Source of the DNA: Bryoerythrophyllum caledonicum
Taxonomy: Eukaryota > Streptophyta > Bryopsida > Pottiales > Pottiaceae
Assembly: GCA_963971425.1 (NCBI GenBank)
Contig: OZ020520.1
Location: 4,878,553 to 4,942,552 of the forward strand
Direction: 5' to 3'
Length of the DNA: 64,000 bases
Part shown: piece by piece, positions 33,404-43,889 of the stretch
Layout of the letters: every line of letters starts with the position of its first letter
Numbering within the stretch: position 1 is the first letter of the stretch
The notes under the pieces: model-generated
What the model was told of the DNA's origin: nothing
What the model saw: the letters and a program-made list of their open reading frames with translations, nothing else
Databases searched by the model: none
Program-made: the position numbers and the translations under genes

Positions 33404-34720
33404 CTCGTCTTGTCGCTGTGTAAGGCTTCTGGGCTCTTATTGTAGAAGAGCCTTCAATTCTATGTCAATATGGACTGCAAAAGTGGGGCGTTGATCCGTG
33501 TGCTTTGATGATTCTTTTGCTGCTTTTATTTAGTCTATAATGCGGTGAGTCTACTCTCATTTTTTCGTGATTTAAAAAAAAAAATTAATGTATGGAAACT
33601 CTTCTTAAATGGTTCTAAATTTCTATAATTAGCTCAAATATGGAAAAAGGCAGCTGAGATCCAAGGTATGATACGGCCTTTCCTTCTCCATTTTCTAAGG
33701 TAGCTAAAATTAAGTTCCAAGATTGGCAAGTTTTTATATATTTAATCTAAAGGATTGTGTCTACGTTTCATTAAAACCACCCCTAAATTCGTCATTATTT
33801 TGTAAAGAGTAAAACAGACAAATAAAGTCATTATTTCTGTCTTTAACCGTAAGATCTTAATTTGTACTTCTTAAATCACATGTTCACAAATTTTCGTAAA
33901 GATTAGAATGTTATAGTGTTTGAAATGACCCAAAAAAAAATCCTTCTTCCGTGTGTATAAAGCATCAGCAGACATTGACTTTATTTAATGTCAAAGTTTT
34001 GCAATACAAAAGTTCTAGATTTTATACAGTTGCAATGTATGTGATATTTGTAAATTTGTATTTTGGAAGTCAGGGATGTTTGAATAACACTCTCTTCATT
34101 CCGTTTGACAATTTCACACATTTGTGTTGAAGTAATTCCACTTGAAGTTGTGTACAACATGTTGTCATACTGCATCTTCGAAGCTCATCATTCACATTTT
34201 ATGCAATGTGAAATTCATTAGATATTTTAGATATGCTTGATGTCATGTGGATGGTGGCTGAGTGGTACTTTTTTGCACGCTCAACCATTATCATTCTCAG
34301 TTCCTTTAATTTGAATTGGATTTGACATTCTAAGTTGATTTGGACTCAATGATTCGTGAGCCGTGAACATGGCATTGAAATTATATACTTGAGTATCCTT
34401 TTACATGTTCTTAAATCGATGGGAATAAGGAGCCATCCCATATTGTACGTAAATAATTGTGGTACTTGGTCCCTTGGCCCAAATTGAACACAAGTGGTTT
34501 GACATTCTAAGTGGCTTCGGATAGATGTGACATATCAAGTGGCCTTGGAACCAATTCATCATCATTCGGTGATAATATAATAGGACTACGTGTGTGAAAC
34601 ATGTAGGTTCCAAGATGGTTTATACACGTTGATCCATTTCGCTAATTCATTACTTTTTACGTGCTCTAAAAACCATGAACATAGGATGCCATTGACTATT
34701 AGGAGTACATTGCATGTCCC
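33404..34720. other. Intergenic with a partial TTAA-family body
   Basis: The TMEM14 3' flank, then near 33840-34000 a partial copy of the TTAA-family body (CCGTAAGATCTTAATTTG, AAAGATTAGAATGTTATAGT). No gene recognised. Confidence 0.4.
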
Positions 34721-34724
34721 TTAA

Positions 34725-35617
34725 CCCCTAGAGGACCACGACTACTTCCAAAAAAAGACATGAAAATCACATTTTAAAGTGAATTTCGGATTTTCAACCG
34801 TAAGATCTTAAAATGGACTTCTATATAAACATGCCATAGAATTTTGGTTGCAATCCACCACAAGGATTGATAGATTTTAGTGTTTGAAGTCAAAAAAATG
34901 GTTCATTTTCTTCCCTGTGTTGAGTAGATCAGTAGACTTTAACTTCACTTTGTATCAAATTTTTGCATTGTACAAGGTCTAAATCTTTTACCATTGTCTT
35001 AAGCATGATGTTATTTCCCAACACACCAATTTTTAGAGGTAAAAAAGGGGTGTAGCATATTCAAAACAAGTGCACAAGGAGTGGAGGTTCGAAAATTGCC
35101 ATTTCATGTTTTATTTTTTGGTGAACTACGTATGTATTTTAATGATAATCCAAACGGTCGATAAGAAGTTTTTCACCACATATTGTTGTTGAAAAAATAA
35201 AAAGTGAAAAATATGAAGATCTCTAGATTTTATGTAGAAAAGATGAATTTTTTTCCCCCATTGCCCGACAATGTGTGAAAATGTTTGACTTGGAATAAAA
35301 TGCCTTTTTACACTAAAGACAATAATTTTTTTTGAAAATTTCCAAAGAAGGAAATATTAGTTATATGTGAGAAAAATCTCAATGTCAATAGAAACTTTTG
35401 TCAAAAATTTTGGAGGTGCCCGGAGTCCCCACTTTTGGCTTTAAGTGGTACTAACTTTCAAACCACAAATCCAAAAAATAAAATAAAAATATCCCCATCA
35501 AGCTCTTATTAGAGGAAATCTAGAATAAAAATTTAAGAGAAAAAGGTTTTTTTTCTAATTTTAGGAACCTACCTAAAATCAGAAACCCCCCCCGAAGGAG
35601 ATTCGGTCCTTTAGGGG
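34725..35617 (+). mobile_element. TTAA-flanked element, 893 bp
   Basis: TTAA at 34721-34724 and 35618-35621. Ends CCCCTAGAGGACCACG and, reversed, CCCCTAAAGGACCGAATC. The body shares CTTCCCTGTGTTGAGTAGAT and GGTGTAGCATATTCAAAAC with other copies. Non-coding. Confidence 0.8.
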
Positions 35618-35919
35618 TTAAATTGTTACACATTGCAACAAATAATTTAATGTGGAAAATGTGGTTGTCTTCATTGACATGGCCTTGAATATATCTACTT
35701 TAGTATACTTCTCACATGCTCTAGACTATATCAATACAAGGTACCACCATAATTCTTAAGACATCTCATGTGCCCAAAAACCATCATATCCTCGATTGCG
35801 AGTAAAATTTTAGCACCTCCACAACTCAACAAACATTCGGGCCCCTCATTCCCTAGAAATCTCAAATTTCCTCTCTATCTCAATTCACATATTTTGCTCA
35901 GTAGGTTATATTTGCATTT

Positions 35920-37200
35920 GTCTTGTTTATCATAAATTTTATTCCTCCTTTGTATAAGTTATTCTTCATCTGTTGGCATTTCAAGCCATTCTTTTGTTTG
36001 AAGATTGCCTTCCCTATGACTTTCTCCAATGTGGAGAATTTCTTAATGGATGTTCAGTTCACTGGAATTATGATGGAAATCAAGAAGCAAGTCACAAAGC
36101 TTAGTCTGGAGTTGACGAGCTTGGTAAAGCACTACTCTATGAAAAGTCCAGATGTAGTTCTCCAATTGGTGAATCAAAAGGAGATTATTTCCAAATACTC
36201 TATTTCCTAGAAGACCTCTCGTTCCGCTCCCCAAAAGCTCTTTCTCCAACTTGAAATTCCCGCTAAAGATAACAAGAATCGAATTCTCATGGCGTTTTGC
36301 TCGCTTCTCACATCAAGGAAAATTTTCAATGTAGACACAATGGGATTCTTGATTTTTAATCACACTCATGAGGATATTGACCCACATTATAGATATCTTT
36401 CAAAACTCATCAAGTGAAAGAATACCTAGTATTTGGTTGACCTCATGAAAGCATTCATGGGCTTGTAGTAGACTGTCGCCATCATATTAGAGTTCGTGCA
36501 AGAGGTTGCGGATTTCAAGAGCTACATTGATGGCTATCATTACGACGGCAGTGTCAAGATTGTTGGACCTAGGTAAATGCACCCCTTCAATTGTTACGTT
36601 GAGTAGGAAGGTGAAGACGTTGGATGACTAGTCATGAAATACAAGAAAAGTGCGCCTAATTCATCATCGCTTCTTCATGGTAAGTCCTTTAAGATCACCT
36701 ATGAGTTATGCATCTCTCTTTATTCTCTACAATGTCTGTCCTTCTACTTCATTAGCGAGCTGCCAACATAACTCATTGTTTTTGTCATCGATGGGCGGCT
36801 AGCGCCATTTCCGTAATGTCTCACTAAAATATTTTGCAACTGGCTCTCCTTGATTTCATCTAAGTAAACATATCAAGATGTGCATTGTGGATGAACATGG
36901 AAATCCTCCCCTTCCTATTGGATCCCCAAAGCCAGTCCTCTTCAAGCCCCTTTGGAGTAATGTATATGTTAACCAAGTCAAGGGAAACCTTGAGAAAGAG
37001 GTCGCTCGGGCTAGTGGAGTCAGCGCAAAACAATTCTTTATTAAGGACATGATTGTGAGATATACTGAGTTATGGCAGCCCGATTTGTGTGAAGACAAGA
37101 AATATGCCAAGGATATGGCTCGCTACATTTTGTATTGGGTGCCTATACACATCTTATTTTTGGTCCCTCTCTCTCTAAACAAAGGATTTTGACCCACATG
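35920..37200 (+). pseudogene. DUF7869-like transposon-associated protein relic
   Basis: Fragments in changing frames give VENFLMDVQFTGIMMEIKKQ, then VDTMGFLIFNHTHEDIDPHY and RYLSKLIK, VQEVADFKSYIDGYHYDGSV, MKYKKSAP, and the frame 36878-37192 with GNPPLPIGSPKPVLFKPLW and AKQFFIKDMIVRYTELWQPD. The order (HNHTHEDID, DLMKAF, FKSY-DGY, RYK-SA, LPKG-P-P) is how I remember proteins now labelled DUF7869, common next to transposons in non-seed plants. Stops are frequent. Function unknown. Confidence 0.6.
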
Positions 37201-38450
37201 AGACTGAATTCAAGATCATGCTTACATCTCTCTAGCACTCAAAGACATTAATGGCATTCCTCATGTTACCTCAGAGGATGACCTAGATGCATACCTTTTT
37301 ATTGTAGCTGTGAATTGAGCGGTCTACAATTGTTCTCTAATCCATTTCAAGATGTTTTGCTTGCAAATTTTGTCGTCTATCCTGTAAGCCACATGCACCT
37401 TCTTTTGGTCTGGATGGAGCTAGTTCTCAAGTGCATCAATCTAACTCCAAGATAGCTATTTAAGTTCAAAAATAATGTTGGACTACTTTGAAAGGTAAGC
37501 GGGAATCCAAGAGGGTCGTCGTGAGGAGTAATGGACCAAGTGATTAGAAAAAGAAAGTTGTCTTCACAAGGTGATTGATTATTTAAACATATTATACTCA
37601 CATCACTATCCATTTCACAATAAGAAAGGTCCTCCAAGCACCCGCTTTATTTCAAAAGAGGCAGTGAGCCTTGCAATAGCATCTTTGGAGGCTGAGGGCA
37701 TCTAAGTCAATTGTGAAGAAGAAGAAGAAGAAGAAGAAGAAGAAGAAGAAGATTGATTACATTTTCAATATATTATCCATTGTTAGTTTAGTGCCACCGG
37801 CTCAAGTGTTGTCCAAGCACAATTGATTGCCAATCAAAGGGCTACTTCCTCATTAGTTTGTTGAGCTCAAGCATTGTGGAAGCATTGTCGGTTGTTTGTG
37901 GATGCCATGTTCTTGATTGCTTCGTTATGTTTTTTTAACAAGTTGTTTGGGTTGCAACACTTGGTCTTATCTCGATGTCTTGAATGTTCTCAAGTGATTA
38001 TGGCCGGATTTCGTTACAATTATCCATCCCTTTGTGACATTCTGCAACTTAGAAACTATGTCATCACGGTCAAAGTATGCTCAACCGTTGTGTGCCATTG
38101 GTCCTGCTTTTGGAAAGGATAGGATGATCATCCAAGTCAAATTAACAAGGTTTGAATATTTGCAGTCCTCCATTTAATGTGGAGCCGGAGAGTATTCCAA
38201 TCGGTTTCGTGTTGACCTGGAATCTCCAATGGACTGATCATTTGTTTTTGCATACTCATGAAATTAGCTACTCTTGTAAAAGTTGAGTTTCAATTGTTTC
38301 AAGTAGTAATAGTTCTGAACAACCAATTCATCTTTTGCTTACATAATAGACAGCCAAAGTATACCATTGTTTATGATGTATGGCAACATGGATGTTTTGC
38401 AAGTCGGTTGCCTGCTGACAGCCTCAATTGTAGGCTTGCTAATTGCTTAT
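37200..38450 (+). other. Unassigned relic sequence downstream of the DUF7869-like relic
   Basis: Contains a GAA/AAG microsatellite (about 37719-37752) and short frames (37874-38122) with no family match. Possibly the remainder of the same element. Confidence 0.35.
37719..37752. repeat. (GAA)n microsatellite
   Basis: About 11 perfect AAG/GAA trinucleotides in a row. Confidence 0.9.
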
Positions 38451-39290
38451 AGCTATTAAGAGCCACTAGCATTTGCATTCTAACTTCTCTCCCCTATCTA
38501 ATGCATGTCCAGCTCTATCATTTGATTAAATTTCTTACTCTACAGAATGTTACGCTCATAGTGATGGACTTTGTGTACGACGTCATCGTGTTCCATGAGA
38601 CTCCTGTTGTATTAACTAGCTCGGCAAATAGCCAATGTTTTGCTTTTATCAACACCAAATTTACAATCCCCCATCACTTGTTTTGTTTTATTTCTATTAA
38701 TCCTTCCTTTCATTCGTAATTACTAATGACATTCTAGGTTGGGGGGCGGCCGACAAGAGAAACTACATGGTTACTTGAAAAATCTTTAAAGTTTCAAAAA
38801 ATCAAAGTTTAACCCTTTAGTGTGGAGCATGACAGAGGATAAATTTCAATTTAACGTTGTTGTGATTAAAAACACCAAAATCATTCCATGTGAATTTTAT
38901 ATAATACATAACGTTAGAATCACAATATTAATGTATCATGTATAGATAATCATAAACAATTTTAGATATATTAATAGAAGGAAATCCATGAGCATTCATT
39001 AGAATTAAAAATATCAAAATAGTACATGATGTGAATTTGGAACTTAATTTGAACCAAATTAAGAGTTAGCAATGTCATTGTGTGTTGTGCTAGTGGATAT
39101 ACAAGGGTATTTTTCAAAATACCCTGTAGTGGTAAAACTCATACATGTTTCAAGATTTCCTCATAGTAGTAATACTCAAACACATAAAATGTGTCTCCAA
39201 AAAAAATAGATGCTACTATTAATATGTGTCATGTTAGTGAGCATTGACATCTTTAGTAGTCAAAGAAATCATTTTTCAAAGCTGCATTAT
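38451..39290. other. Intergenic, nothing recognised
   Basis: AT-rich, no domain or repeat structure identified. A TTTAACCCTTTAGTGTGGAG near 38809 looks like a lone MITE end. Confidence 0.4.
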
Positions 39291-39299
39291 TATCGAAAT

Positions 39300-39780
39300 A
39301 AACATTATTTATAATTTCTATAACCGTAGGATGTCATTAAACACTTAATAAATAACATACTCACAATACTTCATCAACTTTGACTGCACGGATTAAAGAA
39401 TATATAATAGAGTTTGAAGTAGAACAAATGGTTCATTTTCATCCTTGCGTAGAGTGAATCAACAGACTTTGACTTCACTTGGTGTCAAATTTTTGCACTA
39501 CATAAGGTCTAAGTTTTATATCATCATGTTGATCATGATATCAACTCCTTGTGCACCAATTTTTAGAGGTGGAGAAGAGGTGTAGCATATTCAAAAAGAT
39601 TGTGTAAGGAGTGGAAGTTCCATATGACAAAACACTTCAAAAGTGTTGATTCAAGTGGAATGAGTAAGGAAGGAAAAAAATTCTTTCATTTCCAATTGTT
39701 ACTGAAGGATCTCAATTAAGACTTATTATGTAACATACTCACAAAAATTTGTATATTTTGATTAGACAACATCCAAGGAG
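39300..39780 (+). repeat. TTAA-family body, partial, internally duplicated
   Basis: Contains CCGTAGGATGTCATTAAAC, AACATACTCACAATACTTCA, TTTGACTGCACGGATTAAAG and GGTGTAGCATATTCAAAA. The start of a second body (AAGGATCTCAATTAAGACTT) follows near 39705 and is cut off near 39770. Confidence 0.6.
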
Positions 39781-40011
39781 AGTAGGCACACCCCATCCTA
39801 ACTCCTCCCTTCCCCAATGAAGAATCAACGGTGAGCATGGCATGCCATCAACAAAGACCACAAAGCCCCAACAAGCAAACAACCCAACAAAGGCACATGC
39901 GGTTGTTTCTTTATACCCAGGTTCCCATGAGTTCCTATGCCCAAAATCAATGTTCCCAAGTCGTAAATCCGCATTCCTGCAACCATCAAAGCAAAAAACT
40001 GCCCTCCACAC

Positions 40012-40290
40012 GGCCAGGGCGAATTGACCCCCTCGTTGGGACTTATCCAAGGTGGGCCCCATCTTAACTGCATCGGGTCATTTTTTTGGCCCTATTACTT
40101 TTGGGGGGTCTAGAGGATTTTTTTGGATTTTTTTGACAAATTTGGGGCCTATAGCCATTGTGTATACTAGAGGACCCTCCCTTGCTATGAATAGGGCCCC
40201 ATCCGAAAACAAAATAGGGGCCAGGTTTGGCCCCACCACCTCGTGGCCCCCTCCAGTAAGTTCCAATGAGGGGGTCAATTCGCCCTGGCC
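40012..40290. mobile_element. Mutator-like MITE, 279 bp, intact
   Basis: Inverted ends: GGCCAGGGCGAATTGACCCC, continuing CTC-TTGG-ACTTA on both sides. Flanks CCCTCCACAC (40002-40011) and CCCTCTACAC (40291-40300) differ at one base, giving a 9-10-bp target duplication as expected for Mutator-type transposition. The copy at 21026-22074 is the same family. Confidence 0.8.
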
Positions 40291-40457
40291 CCCTCTACAC
40301 AAAGATGCCCTTTCCCACAGCGTGGCAAGGATGAGGGTTTTCATTGGGGAGGGCGGGCTTTGTCAAGCTTGTCGTTGGTTCTTCATCAAGGGGAAGGAGG
40401 GCAACCCATTGTTTTGAGGGGCATGCCTCATCTCTTGGGATGTTGCCAAAAGATTAT

Positions 40458-40812
40458 CAAGTAAGCCCCCCTACAACCGACAAGTTAAGGAATGTACATA
40501 TATGGAGAGAGGAGATAATCATACTACTATTTTTCAGTGATAGCCAATAGAATTACAATTCCAATCCAAGTGATTTCATATTTTTTTTCGATAAAACTGA
40601 ATTAGTTATGAATTTTCAAAATGTGCAACCATGTTTAGTGGGTGGCCAGCAGTAGGTACCCCCCATTACCAACTATCAAAAGTACGGGTCTTGACTAATA
40701 GCGAACCTCCATTTGGAGCTGAGTTGGTGGTAATGGGATGGAAGAACCGTTGGATATACCCCAATTTTAAAGGCCTTGGCTATGGGTTTTTGTTGGTTAC
40801 GGGGAGGCTTAC
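40458..40812 (+). mobile_element. MITE with GTAAGCC-type inverted ends, copy 2
   Basis: Ends GTAAGCCCCCCTACAACCGA and, reversed, GTAAGCCTCCCCGTAACCAA. Inverse copy at 31151-31514. The interior is shared over its whole length. Confidence 0.7.
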
Positions 40813-41348
40813 CTTAGTGCTTGAGATGGAGGAAACGATTCATTTTCTTCCTTGTGTTGAGTGAATAAGCAAACTACGACTTCAGAACCTAAATTTCACA
40901 AATATCATATGAATTTTAGCCAAAACACTTAAATTTTTTTATCCATCAAGCACCAACCTACTCAATCGTTTCAATGAAGATAGTGTTAGTTCATTGACCT
41001 ACCTAAATTTACCACCCCACTAATTCAAAGAAGCGCCTCCACAAAGAACAGCATCCCAACTTCCAAGAGATTGCATTCTCTCATACTGATGAAATTAAGG
41101 CTGCATTAAATGTACAGTTAGGATTTTATCCACTGCAATTACACTGAAAGAATGTTCCTTTAAAAAGGAAGGGCCCATACAAAACCCCACCCATGGAACA
41201 TTCCAGAAGCCCCCCACAGCAAAAGCACACGCCATAATTGAAAGGACGTCTCTCAAATGAAAAAATAGAAAAAATTAAAAAATTAAAAATTAATGAGAAA
41301 TGATGCTGATGATGCCTTGAATGAGTCTTCATGATGAAGCCAGACAAC
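40813..41348. other. Intergenic, nothing recognised
   Basis: AT-rich sequence with a short TTAA-family fragment near 40830-40880 (CATTTTCTTCCTTGTGTTGA). No gene. Confidence 0.4.
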
Positions 41349-42405
41349 ACTGTGTGTGTTTCTGCCTATCTTGCAGGTCATTCTCAGTCCAACCCTCACT
41401 CATTTAGGGTTTCACACCTACACCAATTATTCACTCTCCCTTTGTGGTAACAAGATAAAATGTTTAAAAAAATAATAATCTGCACTTTTAGTTATCGGGA
41501 AGGTTAAGGGTCACCTGTGTAATGCCTAGGTGATATCCATTGTGTCCAAACCACTGCAAAAGGGAAAGATCTTCAGTTTGGCTGGTGGGTGTCGAAATGA
41601 CCATTGCATGCGATACTATGTGTGTGTTTCTGCTTATCTTGCAGGTCGTTCTCAGTCCAACCCTCACTCATTTAGGGTTTCACAGCTACACCAATTATTC
41701 ACTCTCCCTTTGTGGTAACAAGGTAAAATGTTTAAAAAATAATAATCTGCACTTTTAGTTATCGTGCAGGTTAAGGGTCATCTGTGTAATGCCTAGGTGA
41801 TATCCATTGTGTCCAAACCACTACAAAAGGGAAAGATCTTTAGTTTGGCTGGTGGGTGTCGAAATGACCATTGCATGCGATATTATGTGTGTGTTTCTGC
41901 ATATCCTGTAGGTCGTTCTCAGTCCAACCCTCACTCATATAGGGTTTCACACCTACACCAATTTTTCACCTCCCTTTGTGGTAAAATGATTAAAAATAAT
42001 AATCTGCACATTTAGTTATCGGGAAGGTTAAGGGTCATCTCTGTAATGCCTAGGTGATATTTGTTGTGTCCAAACCACTGCAAAAGGGAAAGATATTTAT
42101 TTTGGCACGTAGGTGTCGAAATGACCATTGCATGCGATATTATGTGTGTGTTTATGCCTATCTTGCAGGTCGTTCTCAATCCAACCCTCACTCATTTAGG
42201 GTTTCACACCTACACCAATTATTCACTCTCCCTTTGTGGTAACAAGGTAAAATCTTTTTTAAAAAAATCTGCACTTTTAGTTATCGTGAAGGTTGAGGGT
42301 CACCTGTGTAATGCCTAGGTGATATCCATTGTGTCCGAACCACTGCAAAAGGGAAAGATGTTTAGTTTGGCAGGTAGGTGTCAAAATGACCATTGCGTAC
42401 AGTAT
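41349..42405 (+). repeat. Tandem repeat, about four units of 257-268 bp
   Basis: The anchor GCAGGT(C/A)(G/A)TTCTCA recurs at about 41373, 41641, 41908 and 42165. Each unit has ACTCATTTAGGGTTTCACA, CAATTATTCACTCTCCCTTT, TAATGCCTAGGTGATATC and AATGACCATTGCATGCGATA. Unit 4 is the shortest. Each unit has an open frame of about 62 codons, repeated only because the DNA is repeated. Confidence 0.9.
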
Positions 42406-43200
42406 TTGTAAAGATTATGGATTATTCATAATTGGTTGGGGTCATTTGGAATAAGTCTACGCCACGGATGAGCTACACTAGCAACTAAATACCCCCTCCC
42501 ACCGCTTAAAACCCCCATATTATAGCCCACATATCCAACCGTGCATTGGCATTTGCTTAAAATCAAGGACTCGAATTACTTGCCAAAACCATGTCAATCT
42601 TGCATACATGAATTATAAAGCACGTACGCAAGAGAGTTATGATTTGTTTGAATGGGTCAAATTATTCTTTAAGCGGTTCCAATAATTGTACTGGTATGGT
42701 TTGAAAGGTACCCAATTTCTTTACTTTCTAAAATCCAAAATTCCTCACCCCAAAACACAAATCCTTGCATATCATAGAAATATCATTATTATCTGGTGAA
42801 GCCAAAACCTAGGTGATACCCAAAGTGCATCGTTTGGCTTTGCACGTACGACATGCCTCATGGTTGGTTAGTTCATAAGATTATGAAAGTGTGCAAAACG
42901 GGGTGTAGGTAGGGCACCTAAGCTCCCGTCAAATCTTGATACCCAATGGATTCATGTTTTAGAACGTTTTAAAGTGACATGGAGGGGCTTGAGGGAAGTG
43001 GAGACTTGAGGTACTCAAGTGTAGCAGGGAGTACCCTTGCCTCGTTGGGAATGACAGAATTTCCACTTGCTTATTATAAATAACTCCAGACAACAAATTC
43101 ACCTCAGTGCTATTCCCCAACCCTTAAAATCCATTAGAAACACCACAATCTCAAACCCCATTCTACCCCTAACAGACCACGTGGTCCCACTAGGAAACAA
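42406..43200. other. Intergenic, nothing recognised
   Basis: No gene or repeat structure beyond single-copy AT-rich DNA. Confidence 0.4.
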
Positions 43201-43202
43201 TT

Positions 43203-43578
43203 TTTTTTCTTTCACTTTGACTGCAATTTTCTTTCCATCCATACGATCAAAATTCACAAGATTTTTTCACCACATCATCTCATATAAGTTTAGAAGAAGA
43301 TCCTATGGTTACATTCTCAAAAGGTTCATCAAAGCAGACTATAATCAATGAAACAGAGATTCCTCTAACACGCCTTGGTTCTTTAGGGGTTTACCCCTAA
43401 AGAACCAAAACATTTTAGAGGAATCCCTACTCCATCGATTAAAATCTGCCAAGATGAACTTTTTTGAGAATGTAACCGTAGGATCTTCTAAACTTATATG
43501 AGACGATGTGGTGAAAAAATCTTGTGAATTTTGACCGTACGGATGGAAAGATAATTGCAGGCAAAGTGAAAAAACTCC
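43203..43578. repeat. Large palindrome, arms of about 185 bp
   Basis: The centre reads GTTCTTTAGGGG, then TTTA, then CCCCTAAAGAAC at about 43379-43406. Outward, TTTAGAAGAAGATCCTA pairs with TAGGATCTTCTAAACTT, and TTTCTTTCCATCC pairs with GGATGGAAAGATAA, up to TTTCACTTTG and CAAAGTGAAA at the tips. It looks like two copies of one TTAA-family end joined head to head. The RNA would fold into a long, imperfect hairpin. Confidence 0.8.
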
Positions 43579-43889
43579 CTCACTAATCTGGTGGAAAAAC
43601 ACAAGTCTAGCAACTCACCCCAGCAGCTCATGGGTAATAAAAGAAGCAAGTGAGCCCCTTGGCTTCCTCTCATCACAAAACTTGGAATTGGCGCCCTCCT
43701 TCCTCTCACACTTGCGTTCCTCTTCGCTCACTGGAATCTTTCGCTGCTTTGTTGGGGAGTGATGTCTGCGAGGGCGTTGTTGTTGTTGTTGTCGCGGTGC
43801 TGTCTCGCGTGCAAAAGCTGAGGAGTAGGAGGAGGTGAGAGACAGGCAAAGTTGGGTTCGGTGTTGGTTTTTGTTTTTTTCGTTTTTCG

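Noticed and set aside
41530..42318. Repeated 62-85-codon frames that look like a small gene family
   Set aside because: They exist only because a 257-268-bp unit is tandemly repeated; no domain and no start-site consistency.
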